DNA of 64,000 bases from Candidatus Thiodiazotropha sp. (ex Epidulcina cf. delphinae). GTDB lineage: Bacteria > Pseudomonadota > Gammaproteobacteria > Chromatiales > Chromatiaceae. Each line of letters starts with the position of its first letter. Positions within the stretch are counted from its first letter, which is position 1. Under the pieces are notes generated by a model, which saw only the letters and a list, made by a program, of their open reading frames with translations, was not told the origin of the DNA and ran no database searches. The DNA lies in contig JAHXHS010000005.1 in NCBI GenBank assembly GCA_025656455.1, forward strand, positions 1 through 64,000. The letters run 5' to 3'. Below, one piece after another: positions 19,780 through 29,646 of this stretch. A program made the position numbers and the translations under genes.

Positions 19780-21276
19780 ATGAATGAAGCCGCCAATCCG
19801 CAGCTTCGCTCGACCCATCAGCTGTTGACCCGTCGCAGAGCCGGCATCCTATTACATATCACCTCCCTGCCGGGGCCGGCCTCGGTTGGGGATCTTGGTA
19901 GCAATGCCTATCGTTTTGTGGACTTTCTGGTCTCTTGCGGCATCACTGTCTGGCAGATATTGCCCATCGGTCCGACCATGCATGATAATTCACCTTATCA
20001 GAGCAGTTCGGTCTATGCCGGCAATCCCCGTTTGATCAGCCTGGAGATGCCGCGGCAGCGTGGTTGGTTGAATGAGATGTCGGAGGGCGACGATGTACTC
20101 ACCGACCCGGTCAGGCGTCAGGCCGTAAAATCGGCCTGGGAAGGATTCAAGGAGAGGGCCAGCGAGGAGGATAGGCATGATTTTCAGCGCTTCATGGCGG
20201 AGCAGAAACACTGGCTTGAGGACTACGACTTGTTTCAGGCGCTGTGCCGGGAAGAGAAATGTTGCTGGTGGGATTGGCACAAGACCCTGAGAGACAGGAA
20301 GCCCCAGGCCATTGCCATGGCAAGAGCCCGCCTCAAAGAGTCGATCGATGTCATCAGGTTCGAGCAGTATCTGTTCTATACCGAGTGGATGAGTCTTAAG
20401 CGCTATGCCAACGAGCGAGGCGTGCTGCTGTTCGGCGATGTGCCGATCTTCGTCGCCCATGACAGCGCGGAGGTCTGGGCCCATCGGGAGATATTCGATC
20501 TGCTCGAGGATGGGCATCCCCGGGTCGTTGCCGGTGTCCCGCCCGACTACTTTTCAGACACCGGCCAACGCTGGGGAAATCCACTCTATTGTTGGCCCAG
20601 GCTGGAGGCGGATGATTTCTCCTTTTGGGTTGATCGTCTCAGGACCCAATCGACCTTGTTCGATTTTGTGCGCATCGATCATTTCCGTGGCTTCGAGTCC
20701 TATTGGGAGATACCGGCGGAGGAGGAGACCGCGGTCAATGGGCATTGGGTCGAGGCATCCGGCGAGAAACTCTTTGACCGGCTCTACCGGGCGCTGCCCG
20801 ATCTGGAACTGGTGGCGGAAGACCTTGGGGTGATCACGCCAGAAGTGGTGGCCTTGCGGAAAGCCTATCATCTGCCGGGTATGAAGATCCTGCAGTTTGC
20901 CTTTTCGGGCGGGGCGGACAACCCTTACCTGCCTTTTCGTCACTCGCGGGATTCCGTGGTCTACACCGGCACCCATGATAACGACACGACCCTGGGTTGG
21001 TACAAGGAGCTGGACGACGCCACCCGGGAGTTCGTTGACGACTATCTGGGCCGGTCGAGGGAGATCATGCCCTGGCCCATGATCAGGGCCGCCCTGGCGT
21101 CCCGGGCAAATCTGGCCGTCCTTCCCTTTCAGGATGTGCTGGGCCTGGATAGCGAACATCGCATGAATACACCCGGCACCACAGAAGGTAATTGGGGATG
21201 GCGATTCGAGTGGGATCAGATCAAACCGGATACCGCGGAGCGTCTGATGCACCGGGTGAGGATGTACGGCAGGTAG
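19780..21276 (+). CDS. malQ: 4-alpha-glucanotransferase (amylomaltase)
   Basis: GH77 enzyme disproportionating malto-oligosaccharides. 498 residues, with RRAGILLHITSLPGPASVGDLG, WQILPIGPTMHDNSPYQSSS, FDFVRIDHFRGFESYWEIP (nucleophile Asp), ELVAEDLGVITPEVVALR (acid Glu) and YTGTHDNDTTLGWY. Length is typical of the bacterial MalQ. It follows the GH57 gene by about 50 bp. Confidence 0.95.
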   Translation: MNEAANPQLRSTHQLLTRRRAGILLHITSLPGPASVGDLGSNAYRFVDFLVSCGITVWQILPIGPTMHDNSPYQSSSVYAGNPRLISLEMPRQRGWLNEMSEGDDVLTDPVRRQAVKSAWEGFKERASEEDRHDFQRFMAEQKHWLEDYDLFQALCREEKCCWWDWHKTLRDRKPQAIAMARARLKESIDVIRFEQYLFYTEWMSLKRYANERGVLLFGDVPIFVAHDSAEVWAHREIFDLLEDGHPRVVAGVPPDYFSDTGQRWGNPLYCWPRLEADDFSFWVDRLRTQSTLFDFVRIDHFRGFESYWEIPAEEETAVNGHWVEASGEKLFDRLYRALPDLELVAEDLGVITPEVVALRKAYHLPGMKILQFAFSGGADNPYLPFRHSRDSVVYTGTHDNDTTLGWYKELDDATREFVDDYLGRSREIMPWPMIRAALASRANLAVLPFQDVLGLDSEHRMNTPGTTEGNWGWRFEWDQIKPDTAERLMHRVRMYGR

Positions 21277-21279
21277 GGC

Positions 21280-21347
21280 GTTGCCATCCGGGCACCTCGC
21301 TTATGAACCGCCTCGTTACGATCGGGTACGAGAAATGTGGGCTGATA
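21280..21347. repeat. Degenerate family E element fragment after malQ
   Basis: GAACCGCCTCGTTACGA and GAGAAATGTGGGCT match the right half of the family E element at 57207-57390 (GAACCGCCTCGCTACGA, GAGAAATGCAGGCT). The left arm and terminal CTAG are not preserved. Confidence 0.5.
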
Positions 21348-21461
21348 TGATTTAACTTGCAAGCAACTGTGCCAGAATGATTTTTTTCTGGCGCAGTTAT
21401 TGGCTAAATCATCAGGCTTGATGATTGAAAGATTCAGCCATGCCCTGTGGTCGGCCGGCAA

Positions 21462-21499
21462 GGCAAAAAAAACCGCTTTGACAAGGCGTCAAAGCGGTT
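21462..21499 (-). terminator. Strong rho-independent terminator on the minus strand
   Basis: On the minus strand AACCGCTTTGAC, an internal GCCTT, GTCAAAGCGGTT make a 12-bp perfect stem followed by eight T residues. On the plus strand the same hairpin is followed by ATACC, not a T tract, so it is oriented to end a leftward transcript. No annotated gene runs leftward into it. Confidence 0.7.
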
Positions 21500-21592
21500 A
21501 TACCAAAGGAGGATGGAGGAGATAAGCCAACGAATAGATGATCTATCCGGCGACTTGGCGCTATTCCACCATTGCTGTGCTTTGGTTTCATT
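21462..21592 (-). ncRNA. Candidate small RNA with anti-Shine-Dalgarno motifs
   Basis: A leftward transcript of about 130 bases would end at the strong terminator at 21462-21499. It contains TCTCCTCCATCCTCCTTT (complement of 21505-21522), two UCCUCC-type blocks complementary to ribosome-binding sites, just before the terminator stem. Upstream, 21592-21606 (TGAGAATAATCAATC) partly matches a Fur-type operator. No protein frame fits. The 5' end is a guess and no promoter is clear. Inference from layout only. Confidence 0.35.
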
Positions 21593-21765
21593 GAGAATAA
21601 TCAATCTTTGCATAAAAGTCGCTGTTTGCGAATCTATTTCATTCAGCGTCCTGGGTAAAGGTCTCCAGCCCGGCGGTCGAAGAAATCACGCGCCATGAGA
21701 TGTGTGGGCTGGGTCGGTTTTCGAGTATCATGGGGTTTTTCCATCTGTAGGATAAAGGCTCGACG

Positions 21766-24700
21766 ATGTTGATTCTCCGTGGTGCGCCCGCACGCTCCGA
21801 TTTCCGTCTTCAGAAACTCTCCCAGCGTCTTTCCAGCCTGGTGAGGCTGCCGGTGAAAATCGTTGCGGAATATCTCCATTTCGTTGATGTCGACCAGTCT
21901 CTTGACGAGCGGGAAAGGGCGGTATTGGAAAATGTATTGCGCTATGGCCCCGACTTGCCTGCGATGGAGCCGGAAGGGAGCCTGTTGCTGGTGGTTCCTC
22001 GTCCCGGAACGCTTTCCCCCTGGTCAACCAAGGCCACCGATATCGCCCGCCATTGCGGACTGGACAAGGTGCAGCGGCTCGAGCGGGGTGTCGCCTACTA
22101 TCTCAGCAGCGATGAAAAGGGGTTGAACAGTGATCAGTTGGCGGCAGCGGCAGGGCTGCTGCACGATCGGATGACCGAGTCGGTGTTGACCGATGCGGCG
22201 GATGCCGAATGCCTGTTCAATCACACCGATCCCTCGCCCTGTATCCGGGTGGATATCCTCGGAGGAGGGATCTCCGCCCTGCGCAATGCCGATGCCGAGC
22301 TGGGTCTCGCCCTGTCCGATGACGAAATCGAATATCTGACGGAGTCTTTCCAGTCCCTGCAAAGAAATCCCACCGACGTGGAATTGATGATGTTCGCTCA
22401 GGCCAATTCAGAGCACTGCAGGCATAAGATCTTCAATGCGGACTGGATTATCGATGGCGAGGCTCAGCCATACTCACTCTTCAAGATGATCCGAAACACC
22501 ACCCAGATTTCGCCGCAAGATGTGCTCTCCGCCTACAAAGACAATGCGGCAGTCATCAGAGGTCCGAGCGCGGAACGGTTCGTCCTCGAGCCACAAAGCC
22601 ATAGCTACGGTTTTGGCCAGGAAGATGTGCATATCCTGATGAAAGTGGAGACCCACAATCACCCTACCGCAATCTCACCCGATCCCGGCGCGGCAACCGG
22701 CTCCGGCGGTGAGATAAGGGATGAGGGCGCGACCGGAAAGGGTTCCAAGCCTAAGGCCGGCCTATGCGGATTTTCCGTCTCCAATCTGCGCATTCCCGGC
22801 GCCGAAATGCCCTGGGAGGTCGATTTCGGTAAGCCTGGGCGCATCGTCTCCGCCCTGAATATCATGCTCGAGGGTCCCATTGGCGCCGCCGCTTTCAACA
22901 ATGAATTCGGTCGACCGAATCTATGCGGCTATTTTCGTACCTACGAAGCAGAGGCGCCTGGCCCGAACGGTACGGAGCTGCGGGGTTACCACAAGCCGAT
23001 CATGCTCGCCGGCGGGCTGGGCAATATTCGCGGTGAGCATATCGAAAAAAGAGGATTTCCACCCGCTTCCCCGCTGGTTGTGCTGGGTGGTCCGGCGATG
23101 CTGATCGGACTGGGGGGGGGCGCTGCATCGAGCATGGCCAGCGGCACCTCGGCGGAGGATCTCGACTTCGCCTCCGTGCAACGATCCAATCCCGAGATGC
23201 AGCGCCGTTGTCAGGAAGTGATCGATGCCTGCTGGGCGAGGGGCGAGGAGAATCCGATCCTGTTTATCCACGATGTGGGGGCCGGTGGATTGTCGAATGC
23301 CTTGCCTGAATTGGTCCATGATGCCGCGCTGGGAGGACGCTTCGAGTTACGCACCATACCCAACGATGCCCCCGGGATGTCGCCGATGGAGATTTGGTGT
23401 AACGAATCCCAGGAACGCTACGTGATGGCCATCGATACCGCCAAGCTAGAGGAGTTCAAGGCCATCTGCGAACGCGAGCGCTGCCCCTACGCCATTGTCG
23501 GCGAGGCGACGGACGAGGAGCGGTTGGTTTTAGGCGATGCCCATTTTGATAACAGCCCCATCGATATCTCGATGGATCTGCTGTTCGGCAATCCCCCGCG
23601 GATGTTGAGGGATGTCCGGCGCAAGACCTTCAAGAAGCGGGAGCTCGATCTATCCGCCATCGATATCAAGCATGCCGCGCAGCGGGTATTGAGACTGCCG
23701 ACGGTGGCGAACAAGACCTTCCTGATCAGTATCGGCGATCGCTCCATCACCGGTATGGTGGCTCGTGATCAGATGGTGGGCCCCTGGCAGGTGCCGGTCT
23801 CCGATCTGGCGGTTACCTCCTCGGGCTTGATGGGTTATACCGGGGAGGCGATGGCAATGGGTGAGCGCACCCCGCTGGCGTTGCTGGATGCGCCGGCCTC
23901 GGGGCGGATGGCGATCGGCGAAGCCATAACCAATATTGCCGCTGCAACCATCGATAGACTCTCGGATATTAAACTCTCCGCCAACTGGATGGCGCCGGCA
24001 GGGCATCCGGGAGAAGACGTCAAACTCTATGAGACGGTGAAGGCCGTGGGCATGGAGCTCTGTCCGGCGTTGGGTATTGCGATACCTGTCGGCAAGGACT
24101 CGATGTCGATGAAGAGCGTTTGGCGGGAGCAGGGTGAAGAACGGGTGATGACCGCACCTTTGTCACTGATCATCTCGGCCTTTGCCCCGGTGACGGATGT
24201 CCGAACCACGCTGACGCCATTGCTGCGAACCGATAAGGGCGATACGGATCTGATCCTTATCGATTTGGGAAAGGGGATGAATCGGCTGGGCGCCACCGCC
24301 CTGGCGCAGGTCTACAAACAGGTGGGACGCCATGGCGCGGACCTGGACGACCGGGACGCGCTGCGGCGCTTTTTTGACTTGATCCAGGAGCTCAACCGCG
24401 GCAATCTGCTGCTGGCCTATCATGATCGTTCCGACGGGGGGCTATTCGCCCTGATCTGCGAAATGGCCTTTGCCGGACATTGTGGTGTGACGATTCATAT
24501 CGACGACCTGGGCGAAGAAGACCTTTCTGTGCTTTTCAATGAAGAGCTCGGGGCGGTGATTCAGGTGCACCATAGCGACACTGACGAAGTATTGAAGATG
24601 CTGAGCGATGCGGGCCTGGGGCGTTGCAGCCATGTCATCGGCGCCCTCAACAGCGAAGACCGCATCGAATTCAAGCGCGCCGGTAAGGCCGTGTTGGGCG

Positions 24701-25653
24701 CCGCTCGCGTGGCGTTTCAGCAGGCTTGGTCTGAGACCACCCGGCGGATGCAGGCCTTGCGGGACAACCCGGCGTGCGCCGAGGAGGAGTACGCGCGCAT
24801 CGCTGAGTCGGATCCAGGTATTCAGGTAGGCCTCACCTTCGACCCTGATGAGGATATCGCGGCGCCCATGATCGCCACTGGCAAAAGGCCGCCGATGGCT
24901 ATCCTGCGGGAGCAGGGTGTCAACGGGCAGTTAGAGATGGCTGCTGCCTTCTACCGTGCCGGGTTCGAGTGCATCGATGTGCATATGTCCGACATCATCG
25001 AAGGCAGGGTCAGCCTGAGTCGCTTCAGGGGTCTGGTGGCTTGCGGCGGCTTCTCCTACGGCGATGTGCTTGGCGCCGGCGAGGGTTGGGCGAAATCGGC
25101 CCTGTTCAACGATCGGGCGAAGGAGGCGTTTGAAGTCTATTTCAATCGGCAGGATACGTTCGCACTAGGGGTCTGCAATGGCTGCCAGATGCTCTCCAAT
25201 CTGCATCAACTGATTCCCGGCACTGAACATTGGCCCCGTTTCGTGCGCAACCGCTCGGAACAATTCGAGGCGCGTTTCGTCACCGTCGAAGTCAGCGATT
25301 CCCCTTCTGTCCTGTTGCGGGGAATGGTCGGCTCCCGATTGCCGATCGTGGTGGCGCATGGTGAAGGGCGTGCTGAATTCCGCGATGCCGATCATCTGGC
25401 GCAGGCGCGCCCGCTGATGGCGATGCGCTATCTGGAAAATAGTGGGGAACCGGCCCTGCGCTATCCCGCCAACCCCAACGGATCGCCGGAAGGCATGACA
25501 GGATTCTGCAATGCCGACGGTCGGGTGACGATTATGATGCCCCATCCCGAGCGGGTAACCAGGACTGTGCAGCACTCCTGGCACCCGGATGATTGGGACG
25601 AAGATGCGCCCTGGTTACGTCTGTTCCGTAATGCGCGCGCCTGGGTTGATTGA
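21766..25653 (+). CDS. purL: Phosphoribosylformylglycinamidine synthase (large, single-chain)
   Basis: Fourth step of de novo purine synthesis: FGAR plus glutamine and ATP to FGAM. 1295 residues, the length of the proteobacterial single-chain enzyme. The N-terminal PurS-like domain is followed by two AIRS-like ATP-binding halves ([74 protein letters not shown]) and a C-terminal glutamine amidotransferase domain with [12 protein letters not shown] (catalytic Cys) and the MPHPERV His. Single gene, upstream region holds the candidate sRNA. Confidence 0.97.
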   Translation: MLILRGAPARSDFRLQKLSQRLSSLVRLPVKIVAEYLHFVDVDQSLDERERAVLENVLRYGPDLPAMEPEGSLLLVVPRPGTLSPWSTKATDIARHCGLDKVQRLERGVAYYLSSDEKGLNSDQLAAAAGLLHDRMTESVLTDAADAECLFNHTDPSPCIRVDILGGGISALRNADAELGLALSDDEIEYLTESFQSLQRNPTDVELMMFAQANSEHCRHKIFNADWIIDGEAQPYSLFKMIRNTTQISPQDVLSAYKDNAAVIRGPSAERFVLEPQSHSYGFGQEDVHILMKVETHNHPTAISPDPGAATGSGGEIRDEGATGKGSKPKAGLCGFSVSNLRIPGAEMPWEVDFGKPGRIVSALNIMLEGPIGAAAFNNEFGRPNLCGYFRTYEAEAPGPNGTELRGYHKPIMLAGGLGNIRGEHIEKRGFPPASPLVVLGGPAMLIGLGGGAASSMASGTSAEDLDFASVQRSNPEMQRRCQEVIDACWARGEENPILFIHDVGAGGLSNALPELVHDAALGGRFELRTIPNDAPGMSPMEIWCNESQERYVMAIDTAKLEEFKAICERERCPYAIVGEATDEERLVLGDAHFDNSPIDISMDLLFGNPPRMLRDVRRKTFKKRELDLSAIDIKHAAQRVLRLPTVANKTFLISIGDRSITGMVARDQMVGPWQVPVSDLAVTSSGLMGYTGEAMAMGERTPLALLDAPASGRMAIGEAITNIAAATIDRLSDIKLSANWMAPAGHPGEDVKLYETVKAVGMELCPALGIAIPVGKDSMSMKSVWREQGEERVMTAPLSLIISAFAPVTDVRTTLTPLLRTDKGDTDLILIDLGKGMNRLGATALAQVYKQVGRHGADLDDRDALRRFFDLIQELNRGNLLLAYHDRSDGGLFALICEMAFAGHCGVTIHIDDLGEEDLSVLFNEELGAVIQVHHSDTDEVLKMLSDAGLGRCSHVIGALNSEDRIEFKRAGKAVLGAARVAFQQAWSETTRRMQALRDNPACAEEEYARIAESDPGIQVGLTFDPDEDIAAPMIATGKRPPMAILREQGVNGQLEMAAAFYRAGFECIDVHMSDIIEGRVSLSRFRGLVACGGFSYGDVLGAGEGWAKSALFNDRAKEAFEVYFNRQDTFALGVCNGCQMLSNLHQLIPGTEHWPRFVRNRSEQFEARFVTVEVSDSPSVLLRGMVGSRLPIVVAHGEGRAEFRDADHLAQARPLMAMRYLENSGEPALRYPANPNGSPEGMTGFCNADGRVTIMMPHPERVTRTVQHSWHPDDWDEDAPWLRLFRNARAWVD

Positions 25654-25705
25654 ATCGATATCGCTGGCGAGTTATACATATTCGAGTCAACGCATAGGGA
25701 AAATC

Positions 25706-26944
25706 ATGAGGACGTTCAACACAGATGTGATGATTATCGGCGCCGGACCCGCCGGTTCGACCGCGGCTGCCTTGATACAGAAGGCGGGTTTTGACTGCAT
25801 GATCATAGAAAAGCAGACATTTCCCCGTTTTGTGATAGGCGAGAGCCTGTTGCCTCGCTGCATGGATCTGCTCGACGAGGCTGGATTGCTGGATGCCGTC
25901 AAGGCAGAGAATTTCATGCTGAAGGATGGCGCGGTCTTCAAGCGCGGTAGTGAAACCTGCACCTTCAGGTTCGACCAGCAGTTCACCAGCGGATGGGGTT
26001 ATACCTATCAAGTACCGCGCGAGAGATTCGACCAGGTCTTGGCAGAGACCGTGGCGTCGAAGGGCGTGCCCATTCTCTGGCAACATGGCGTCACCGATGT
26101 CGAGTTCCGGGAAGACGGCTCATCCGTCTCCATGCTGGAGGCGCCGGATGGCAGTCAGGTAAGTGTCACGGCGCGTTTTATTCTCGATGGCAGTGGGTAT
26201 GGACGTGTTTTACCACGTTTGTTGGACTTGGATGAGGCATCGATGCTGCCCCTGCGCGAATCCTACTTCACCCATGTCACGGGTGACAGACGTCCGGTAG
26301 GCGAGGGCGAAGGGCGAATCTGGATCTGCATACTGGATGACCCGGACAATGCCTGGATGTGGATCATTCCCTTCTCCGACGGCAAGACCTCTGTCGGCGT
26401 GGTCGCCAAGCCCGACTTTCTCGCGCGCTATCCTGAAGATCCCGATGAGAAGCTGCGCGCCATTATCGACGATAACGTGAATACCCGGGGACGGCTGGCG
26501 AATTGTGAATTCACCTTCCCGGTCAAACGTATCAGCGGTTATTCCATCTCCGCGAAAAAACTCTACGGAAAAGGTTTCGCCTTGATGGGTAATGCCACCG
26601 AATTTCTCGATCCGGTGTTCTCCTCCGGCGTGACCCTGGCGCTGGAATCGGCCAATCGGGCGGCGAAGACCTTGATCGCCCAACTGCAGGGCGAGTCTCC
26701 CGATTGGCAGACAGCCTATGTGGATCATCTCATGTTGGGCGTGGACACCTTCAGGACCTTTGTGACCGCCTGGTATGACGACCGCCTGCCGACGATCTTC
26801 TACAGCCCCATAAAGCCAGAGGTGTTACAACAACAGATCTGTTCAGTGCTGGCCGGTTATGTGTGGGACGAAGAGAACCCCTGCGTGCGTCACCATGAAC
26901 GGACTGTGGAGGTCATCGCCAAGGCCTGTGCCCAATATGGTTAG
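25706..26944 (+). CDS. FAD-dependent oxidoreductase with flavin-dependent-halogenase fingerprint
   Basis: 412 residues from the ATG at 25706, preceded by TAGGGA. N-terminal FAD-binding MIIGAGPAGSTAAALI, then PRFVIGESLLPRCMDLL, and AWMWIIPFSDGKTSVGVV in the middle. The WMWIIP matches the WxWxIP fingerprint of flavin-dependent halogenases, and GESLLP is shared with the PltA/Bmp2-like group. Related reductases and hydroxylases share much of this architecture, so substrate and reaction are open. It begins 50 bp after purL. A halogenated product would fit with polyene-type pigments made by the 47-59 kb cluster, but they are 20 kb apart. Confidence 0.65.
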   Translation: MRTFNTDVMIIGAGPAGSTAAALIQKAGFDCMIIEKQTFPRFVIGESLLPRCMDLLDEAGLLDAVKAENFMLKDGAVFKRGSETCTFRFDQQFTSGWGYTYQVPRERFDQVLAETVASKGVPILWQHGVTDVEFREDGSSVSMLEAPDGSQVSVTARFILDGSGYGRVLPRLLDLDEASMLPLRESYFTHVTGDRRPVGEGEGRIWICILDDPDNAWMWIIPFSDGKTSVGVVAKPDFLARYPEDPDEKLRAIIDDNVNTRGRLANCEFTFPVKRISGYSISAKKLYGKGFALMGNATEFLDPVFSSGVTLALESANRAAKTLIAQLQGESPDWQTAYVDHLMLGVDTFRTFVTAWYDDRLPTIFYSPIKPEVLQQQICSVLAGYVWDEENPCVRHHERTVEVIAKACAQYG

Positions 26945-26955
26945 TACTCTTTCAA

Positions 26956-27020
26956 CCTGGAATCCTCAGTTGAATACCGTGAAGGGTGCGCTTGTGGCGG
27001 TGCAGGGCAAGGGTCGCTCC
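26956..27020. repeat. Partial, diverged family B element
   Basis: AACCTGGAATCCTCAGTTGA and the following GTGAAGGGTGCGC resemble the right half of the family B element at 10910-11041 read in reverse. The other end is not recognisable. The 26945-27443 gap otherwise holds only the family D hairpin at 27190 and no gene. Confidence 0.55.
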
Positions 27021-27189
27021 TGCACATCCCTGTGCTTGCGACACTTGTGCATCCCTGCACGGCGCACAACGATGCGGAATAGTATTCTATTGCAAGGCGT
27101 TGTAACGCGGCCATGCGCCACCACAAGCATGCCATTCGCGACCTATTCAAATCCCAGGTAATTTTGAGTGGATGTCTGTCTAGAAACCC

Positions 27190-27260
27190 GTAGGTCACGT
27201 TGCGCAGCTACGTGACACCTCCATTGAGTCAGGTAGCCGCTCCGCGTCAACCTGACCTAC
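27190..27260 (+). repeat. Family D twin-hairpin repeat, copy 1
   Basis: 71 bp bounded by GTAGGT and ACCTAC. It contains two short stems, GTCACG...CGTGAC and GTCAGGT...ACCTGAC, separated by about eight bases. Copies 2 (45892-45962) and 3 (61963-62032, reverse) are nearly the same apart from the spacer, so it is a dispersed family rather than a local terminator. Confidence 0.8.
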
Positions 27261-27443
27261 GACTTTTCCAGTGAATACTTTACAAAACCTGTGTGCGGTT
27301 GTTCCTCTCTTTCGGCAAGCTGTTGTAGGAGACTGGTCCCTAACACGTGTCGCGCACGGTTGCCGAAACGGCGCGTGTCATCAGGGGCTGGGAGATAGCC
27401 CGGCCAGTCTTGCTTGAAACATTATGTTATAAGGAGATATGTA

Positions 27444-27770
27444 ATGAAAAAGTCAATCCTTCCCATCCTTCTCACCCTTGGCATGTTTCCGTTAGCCTCC
27501 CATGCCGTTTGCACCCAGTCCGGGCACGTCGAGCGCGTTACCGCCTGGAATGACGGGGTCGGGACGTACCATTACATCTATCTGCGCAACAGCGCCCTGA
27601 CCAACTACTATTGGTATGCGCGAACCACTGATGATGAGATGGCGGAGATCGCGACCTCTGCACTTACGGGCACAACCCGCGTGACGGTTTCAGGCGATGC
27701 CGCCACCTGTCCTCCTGCTGGTGGGGGGCGTTTCATGGGGAACCTGCGGTATTTGATCGTCAACCCCTAG
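27444..27770 (+). CDS. Small secreted protein of unknown function
   Basis: 108 residues from the ATG at 27444, well placed after AAGGAGATAT. A signal peptide is clear (MKKSILPILLTLGMFPLASH, cleavage near AVC). The mature part is about 85 residues with two cysteines, and aromatic-rich stretches such as TYHYIYLRN and TNYYWYARTTDDEMAE. I do not recognise the family. A strong terminator follows, so it is probably a single-gene unit. Confidence 0.75.
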   Translation: MKKSILPILLTLGMFPLASHAVCTQSGHVERVTAWNDGVGTYHYIYLRNSALTNYYWYARTTDDEMAEIATSALTGTTRVTVSGDAATCPPAGGGRFMGNLRYLIVNP

Positions 27771-27835
27771 TCCGGCGCCATGCCCGGCAGTCCATTTGCA
27801 TCATCCCCCGTTGATGCGGCTGCCGAGGTGTTCCT

Positions 27836-27884
27836 GGCCGCTTCGGCGCAAGCCGGCGCGTTTTCCACCGAAGCGGCCCTTTTT
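27836..27884 (+). terminator. Rho-independent terminator of the small secreted protein gene
   Basis: GGCCGCTTCGG pairs with CCGAAGCGGCC, an 11-bp perfect GC-rich stem, followed by a five-base T run. Located about 65 bp after the stop codon. Confidence 0.85.
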
Positions 27885-27895
27885 AACAATGAATA

Positions 27896-28166
27896 CTAGT
27901 ACTCCTTCAACATGATAATGGTGGGTTCAGTTGGTCTGTCAGCGTTCAGGACAAGGCGCGCCTCGCGGTGAATGGCCTGAGTCCTTTACAAGAGGCGCAA
28001 CGCGGTCATGGACGCTGACAGAGCAACCCTTCGGGCGCGCCTGTGGTGTCCCGCGGCGGCGTTGCAGTACTTGACAAGGACTCAGGCCATTGCTTGCGCA
28101 CTGCGCCTTGCCGCGAAACACCACAGGAGCGCTGAACCCATCATTATCATGTTGAAGGAGTACTAG
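27896..28166. repeat. Family A inverted-repeat element, copy 2 (271 bp)
   Basis: Terminal inverted repeats of 35 bp at 27896-27930 and 28132-28166 differ at one base and start CTAGTACTCCTTCAAC. The interior holds a nested repeat (ATGGCCTGAGTCCTT against AAGGACTCAGGCCAT) and an ACTGCAACGCCGCC-type block also found in copy 1. It ends 12 bp before the next start codon, so it may influence that gene's expression. Confidence 0.85.
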
Positions 28167-28178
28167 CGGGACCGAGCG

Positions 28179-28832
28179 ATGGCATTGAACACACATACTT
28201 TGGTAGCGATCTCCTTTGCGATGGGCGCGGGTGCGGCGGTGATCACCATGGAACTCATAGGTTACCCAGAAGGTGACGCCGGTGCAGGATTGGTCCGGGT
28301 TGAAGCGACAGCCGTCAACCCGGTGAATCGTGAGCCGGTTCATCCTGTGCATAAGCTCGCGCCAAGCAACACTCCGAGCCCATTCTCCTCTAAGGGCGCA
28401 ACCGCCGCCAAATCCGATCAGATCGCAAGCACGCCTGTTGTTTCCGAGTGCGCCGTCATTGCTCAGTGGGACAACGGCGGGTATGGTCGTGACCGGGAGA
28501 ACGTCTTGTTGGCTGACCTAGATGCTTTGGACCCGGCGCTGCTGGAAGAACGGGACCCCTTCGCCATAACCTATGAGCGTGAACAGGAACGCCTCTTTCA
28601 AGAAGAGATCCTGGCGATGGAGGAGGAAGAAAACCTTTACGGACTGCCGCCGAGCGACTATGAGCTCTCCGCCGACGAGCAAGATGCCCTGGAGCAAGAC
28701 AGCGTGAACGATTCAGTCTCTGTGCTTGATGCAGAGGATGCATTTTTCCAGCAGCAGATACTCGACAACGAGGCAGAACTGGATGCAGAGTTCGGGGAGA
28801 AAAGCGAAACCTGGGAAGACGAAGAGGACTAG
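28179..28832 (+). CDS. Acidic protein of unknown function with N-terminal hydrophobic segment
   Basis: 217 residues. Residues 8-28 (LVAISFAMGAGAAVITMELI) form a hydrophobic segment, possibly an anchor or uncleaved signal. The last third is extremely acidic (EEEENLYGLPPSDYELSADE and similar). No family recognised. Coding is supported by the consistent composition and lack of a competing frame. It starts 12 bp after family A copy 2, and no ribosome-binding site is evident, so the start is uncertain. Confidence 0.5.
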   Translation: MALNTHTLVAISFAMGAGAAVITMELIGYPEGDAGAGLVRVEATAVNPVNREPVHPVHKLAPSNTPSPFSSKGATAAKSDQIASTPVVSECAVIAQWDNGGYGRDRENVLLADLDALDPALLEERDPFAITYEREQERLFQEEILAMEEEENLYGLPPSDYELSADEQDALEQDSVNDSVSVLDAEDAFFQQQILDNEAELDAEFGEKSETWEDEED

Positions 28833-28930
28833 CCCTGCCTTCTCATGCCGCGCCGAACTTGCGTGAAAATTATGTGTCACAAGATGTCGTGTGATAGCTA
28901 TTAACCCGGCGACCAAATAGTGTACTTTCA

Positions 28931-29027
28931 GGGCTACAAGAATGCCCTTGATCAAGGCGTGGCTCGCAGGCAATGGTGATTCCCTTGTCAAGAGTCACAA
29001 CGAAGAGCAAGGGCATTCTTGTAGCCC
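28931..29027. repeat. Inner hairpin element with 20-bp arms
   Basis: GGGCTACAAGAATGCCCTTG at 28931-28950 and its exact complement at 29008-29027. It abuts the left family C terminal repeat without a gap. Confidence 0.8.
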
Positions 29028-29086
29028 CTAACAGATTGATATTTAAGGCTCTTCAGGAAAATTCGTGGGCAAACTTCCCTGATCCC

Positions 29087-29320
29087 GTCATTCCGGCGGA
29101 TGCCGGAATCCAGATGCTCCGTGATTATCGACCGTTTGTCATGCAAAAAAACACTTCTCGTTAGATTAGCTCCGGATACAAATCCCGCCAGCGCGGGTTC
29201 AGCACTTCAATCGTCTTTTCCTTCCATTTCGTTTGCTGGCTAATAGGTACACGCACGGCTGTCGTTCCATACCCCGCCTCCCTGCCATATTCTCTGGATT
29301 CCGGCATTCGCCGGAATGAC
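29087..29320. repeat. Inverted-repeat pair of GTCATTCCGGCG type
   Basis: GTCATTCCGGCGGATGCCGG at 29087 and its near-complement ending 29320 each also form a small hairpin (ATTCCGGC/GCCGGAAT). This sequence type is widespread as an intergenic repeat in many proteobacteria. Confidence 0.75.
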
Positions 29321-29497
29321 GTAGTCACACGATATCAATGGGTCTGTTACTCAGGCGGCGTCCTGTATTCAGAACTGGCCCTCGAAAAAAATGCGCCTAA
29401 TAACCCCAGTATTATGAATATATTTCAATAGGTTAGTGGCATTTATCATTCAAGGATACCCACGAATTTATCTAACCAAGCATATTTAATAGACAGG

Positions 29498-29593
29498 CCG
29501 CAGTGTGCCTGCCTGCAGGCTGCGTTATCAAAACTTGCTGTAGGGCGGCTACAACGGCGTTTTGATGCCTTGCTGCAGGCAGGCACACTGCGG
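29498..29593. repeat. Inner hairpin element with CCGCAGTGTGCCTGCC arms
   Basis: The left arm at 29498-29520 and right arm ending at 29593 are complementary over about 22 bp. It abuts the right family C terminal repeat, mirroring the unit at the left end. Confidence 0.75.
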
Positions 29594-29646
29594 CTGAAAG
29601 TACACTATTTGGTCGCCGGGTTAATAAAAGATAGTAGGGGTAGGCG

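Larger units (their letters stand above)
28900..29625. repeat. Family C composite element (726 bp) with perfect 32-bp terminal inverted repeats
   Basis: The ends (28900-28931 and 29594-29625) are identical in inverse orientation and start ATTAACCCGGCGACC. Inside are three further inverted-repeat units: 28931-29027, 29087-29320 and 29498-29593, and no gene. It looks like an element that has received other elements, or a fused pair of hairpin elements. The same end sequence occurs alone at 3178 and as a hairpin at 10644. Confidence 0.8.

Noticed and set aside
27300-27440. Possible riboswitch leader before the small secreted protein
   Set aside because: A small TCGGCAA/TTGCCGA pairing exists but none of the conserved boxes of cobalamin, TPP, glycine or other classes that I know was found.
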